In this document: positions 61,534 through 64,000 of the stretch, piece after piece
Layout of the letters: each line of letters begins with the position of its first letter
How positions within the stretch are numbered: the stretch's first letter is position 1
Assembly: GCA_963715895.1 (NCBI GenBank)
Contig: OY970284.1
Coordinates: forward strand, 1,488,001 to 1,552,000
Length of the DNA: 64,000 nucleotides
Direction: 5' to 3'
Source of the DNA: JADGNZ01 sp963715895
GTDB lineage: Bacteria; Acidobacteriota; Thermoanaerobaculia; Gp7-AA8
Position numbers and translations under genes: made by a program
Notes under the pieces: model-generated
Database searches by the model: none
Told to the model about the DNA's origin: nothing
What the model saw: only the letters and a program-made list of their open reading frames with translations

Positions 61534-63153
61534 TCATCCTCCCAGCGCGCCTTGCAGAGACCGAATGAACTCGGGATCGACGTAGCGATGCGCGGCTTCG
61601 TTCCGCAGTTCGTCGAGCAGGCCCCGCACGCGCGCTTCGCGGCCGGCATTGGCGCAGGCAAGGCCGAGGCGATAGACGAAATAGGGCTCGCGGCCTGACG
61701 CATCGGCGGCTTTATCGAACCACGTGATCGCCTCATTCATGCGCCCGCGGCGCATCTCCAGATTTGCCATAAAGCGCATCGTGTGCGGGGATGTGGGGTC
61801 GAGGCGAAGAGCGTGATGAAGCTGCGTCGTGGCCTCGTCGAGACGGCCCGCCGAGATCAGGATCCAGCCGGCGCAGGCGTTCAGCCACGGCGATTGCGGA
61901 TCGAGCTCGCGAGCCTTGTCGATCTCGCTGAGCGCCTGCATCGGACGACGCTCCCGAAGATAGAGCGCGTAGTGCTCATGCGCCTCGACATTGTTGGGAT
62001 CGAGCTGAATGGCATGCTGGTAGGCCTGCTCGGCCTCCTGATGGCTTCCTGGCTGTTGCGCGGCGATGTCGGCGCGGAGGATGTGGAAGTCGGCGATGGC
62101 CGGATCGAGTGTTGCGCCGTGTTCGATTGCATCGTGTGCGTTCTTTTCCGCCTGGGCCGCCGCGATCAGGTGCAATCGCCCGGAGGCCAGGTAGCTTCGC
62201 GCGAGCCCGGCGTATGGCATTGCGAATTGCGGATCGGCGTGCAGCGCCTTCTCGAACCAGGCGATGGCAGCCGGCAGCGACGTCGCCGTTTCGTCTTTCG
62301 ATTCATGAAGTCCGCGCAAGTAACACTCGTACGCCTCGGCATCGACGGTGAAGGCGCGCGATAGCTCCGTCCTCTCCGGCGGTGGGATCCGCAGCCTCAA
62401 AGATCTTGCGACGCCCTGGTTGACTTCGCCGGATACGAAAACCTCCTGGAGAGGCAGCCGGAACGTCGCATTCCAAAGGCGGGTGTGATCGTTCGTGCGA
62501 ATCAGCTCCGCGTCGAGTTCTTGCCGCCTGACCGATCCTCGGATGAGGTAATCGGCAGCCAGCGGACCCGTCCCGGCGCTTTTGATCACCACGATCCGTT
62601 GGGGATAGAGACGCCGCAACTGGCTGCTCACCTCCGCGGTGACTCCGTCAGCGAAGAACTGCCGCTCAGATGAACCGACGTTCAGGAATGGAAGAACAAC
62701 GACGCGGTAGGTACGACCCGGGGCGGCAACGTGCTGGCTGGAAGCCGTTACTGACAGCGCGAGGAGCGCCACTAGGAACATCGCACTCGCCCAATGGCCG
62801 CGCGCTGAAGCTGGCGCGACTGTCGGTATGTCTTCGATCTGTTCGATTGGCGCGATGAATCGATAGCCGCGGCGCGGTACGGTCTCGATAAAGCGCGGAT
62901 TCTCGGCGGAATCACCGATGGCTTCCCGAAGGCGCTTGATCGCAGCGTTGAGATTGTCATCGAACTCGACGAACGTTCCTGCCGGCCACAAACGTCCACG
63001 GAATTGCTCACGCGTGACGATCTCGCCGGCGTTTTCGAGAAGAAGCGCCAGGGCTTGGAACGGCTTCTCCTGCAGCCGGAGGCGCTGTCCGCGCTTGCGC
63101 AGAGATCCATCCTGCAGTCCGGCCTCGAAAACCCCGAATCGAGCTCGATTCAT
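61534..63153 (-). CDS. CadC-like winged-helix transcriptional regulator with TPR domain
   Basis: 539 aa. N-terminal OmpR-type winged helix (about 5-100; LWPAGTFVEFDDNLNAAIKRLREAIGD, IETVPRRGYRFIAP), a single transmembrane helix (about 122-140), a receptor-like alpha/beta region (VVLPFLNVGSSERQFFADGV) and about six TPR repeats (roughly 255-530). GGAGG precedes ATG 63153. Membrane-bound regulator; target unknown. Confidence 0.92.
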   Translation of the reverse strand: MNRARFGVFEAGLQDGSLRKRGQRLRLQEKPFQALALLLENAGEIVTREQFRGRLWPAGTFVEFDDNLNAAIKRLREAIGDSAENPRFIETVPRRGYRFIAPIEQIEDIPTVAPASARGHWASAMFLVALLALSVTASSQHVAAPGRTYRVVVLPFLNVGSSERQFFADGVTAEVSSQLRRLYPQRIVVIKSAGTGPLAADYLIRGSVRRQELDAELIRTNDHTRLWNATFRLPLQEVFVSGEVNQGVARSLRLRIPPPERTELSRAFTVDAEAYECYLRGLHESKDETATSLPAAIAWFEKALHADPQFAMPYAGLARSYLASGRLHLIAAAQAEKNAHDAIEHGATLDPAIADFHILRADIAAQQPGSHQEAEQAYQHAIQLDPNNVEAHEHYALYLRERRPMQALSEIDKARELDPQSPWLNACAGWILISAGRLDEATTQLHHALRLDPTSPHTMRFMANLEMRRGRMNEAITWFDKAADASGREPYFVYRLGLACANAGREARVRGLLDELRNEAAHRYVDPEFIRSLQGALGG

Positions 63154-63280
63154 CGTTGCCTCCAAATCACACAGCCGTCACTGGTTATTCGGTCAGAAAC
63201 GTTTCAGCGCCCATTCCGTTGACTCTCCGGTGAGCGCTCCCCAGGATGCCTTGAAGATTACTGCAACCAGGAGTGCGTCG

Positions 63281-64000
63281 ATGAAATCCGTGGCCTTTCG
63301 TTTCGGAAGCGTTTTGATTCTATGGGCACTGACGTTGGCCGCTGCAGAAGCCCCGTATCGAACGGACGTCTCCAGTATCCGTATCGAGGCGCTCACACAA
63401 CAGGTGCGGAGCGGTAACGCCTCGGCGATCGCCAGGTTCTGGACGGAGATGAAGACCAGACATGCGCCGCTGATCGAAGCGGTGCCGAACGATCCTGCGC
63501 ACGTGCTGGTCACGTTCGTCTATCGCGGCAGCGCTTCGACGAAGGCGGTCGTTCTCGACTGTCAATTGATCGAAGGCCGTGATCCGAACGTGAATCGAAT
63601 GACCCGTTTGCCGGACACCGACCTCTGGTACAAAACCTACCTGCTGCGGAAAGACATGCGGCTGGGCTACGGCTTCGCGGCTGACGGAGGCTCGCTTGCA
63701 GCTGACCCTCTGAACCCGCACGACGCGCCGAGGGCGCCCAACATGTTTCCGTCCGCACTGCAGCTCCCTGATGCCCCGCCGCAGCCGTGGATCACGCCAC
63801 GGCCTGGCGCGCCCGCCGGATCTCTCCACGAAGAGCGCATCGACAGCAGCGTTTTGAAGGAGCAGCGTCAGATATGGGTCTACACGCCGCCGGGATTCGA
63901 TCCGCACCGCGCCGCGCCCTATCCTTTGCTGATCTGCTTTGACGGTCTCGGCTACGCCTCTGCCGACTATGTCCCGGCGACGACGATCGTCGACAACCTT
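63281..64000 (+). CDS. enterochelin esterase-like protein, truncated by window end
   Basis: 240 residues are visible, with no stop before the edge. A signal peptide (MKSVAFRFGSVLILWALTLAAAEA) precedes a Fes-type N-terminal domain (ARFWTEM, VTFVYRGS, MTRLPDTDLWYKTYLLRKDM, DPLNPHDAP). The start of the catalytic domain then follows (QIWVYTPPGFDP, YPLLICFDGLGY). An AGGAG site at 63269-63273 sets the start. The hydrolase triad lies beyond the window. Confidence 0.9.
   Translation, partial: MKSVAFRFGSVLILWALTLAAAEAPYRTDVSSIRIEALTQQVRSGNASAIARFWTEMKTRHAPLIEAVPNDPAHVLVTFVYRGSASTKAVVLDCQLIEGRDPNVNRMTRLPDTDLWYKTYLLRKDMRLGYGFAADGGSLAADPLNPHDAPRAPNMFPSALQLPDAPPQPWITPRPGAPAGSLHEERIDSSVLKEQRQIWVYTPPGFDPHRAAPYPLLICFDGLGYASADYVPATTIVDNL

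Overview
The window comes from a GC-rich Gram-negative bacterium. It has an outer membrane (bamA, skp/ompH, lpxD, fabZ, lpxA, a TonB-dependent receptor) and a complete System I cytochrome c maturation operon. An Acidobacteriota-like soil organism is the best guess. The reasons are the CadC-type winged-helix/TPR regulator, the TonB receptor with a carboxypeptidase-like N-terminal domain, the large secreted repeat proteins of unknown function and the many short intergenic repeats. That placement is inference, because no rRNA or tRNA gene is present to anchor it.

Layout. 1-5.7 kb: end of an unknown gene, a pair of inverted REP-like hairpins, an M16 zinc protease, three small or secreted unknown genes, an L,D-transpeptidase lipoprotein and a DUF1801 protein. 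5.7-13.5 kb: recN-tsaC, a secreted repeat protein, a HemQ/chlorite-dismutase-like protein, a 21-bp tandem repeat array, a secreted amidohydrolase and a probably 5'-damaged gene. 13.6-17.2 kb: a leftward SDR / glutamine-synthetase-like / aldehyde dehydrogenase cluster, probably for gamma-glutamylated amine (polyamine) catabolism. 17.4-21.6 kb: a phosphorelay block of two histidine kinases with REC domains and a lone REC protein. 21.7-27.2 kb: mostly leftward housekeeping and stress genes (EamA transporter, REC protein, PfpI, isochorismatase-like, 2-hydroxyacid dehydrogenase). 27.1-36.6 kb: a HEAT-repeat/cyclophilin lipoprotein, then rightward ccmABCDEFGHI. 37.2-40.7 kb: a TPP riboswitch followed by a TonB receptor, a PnuC-family transporter and a NadR-like P-loop kinase. 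Together these look like a thiamine uptake and trapping operon. 40.7-41.0 kb: an array of 20-bp repeats. 41-46.2 kb: moaA, an esterase and a flavin reductase leftward, sucCD rightward, and a FitAB-type toxin-antitoxin pair. 46.2-52.3 kb: a secreted beta-carbonic anhydrase, an SDR, a polytopic membrane protein, rhlE, a phosphoesterase and a tautomerase. 52.4-61.5 kb: the envelope operon bamA-skp-lpxD-fabZ-lpxA-Gfo/Idh, then MTA phosphorylase and a PfkB kinase, with a two-gene HEPN module between the last two. 61.5-64 kb: a CadC-like regulator and the 5' part of an enterochelin-esterase-like gene.

The most unusual feature is a set of intergenic hairpins. Their arms are arrays of a short word, and the word differs at each locus although the architecture is the same (13.5, 15.7, 22.9, 23.9, 25.3 and 32.2 kb, plus a half copy at 37.1 kb). 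Two tandem arrays of 20-21 bp period (11.4 and 40.7 kb) lie between convergent genes. The strongest new functional prediction is that the NadR-like kinase under the TPP riboswitch is a thiamine kinase.
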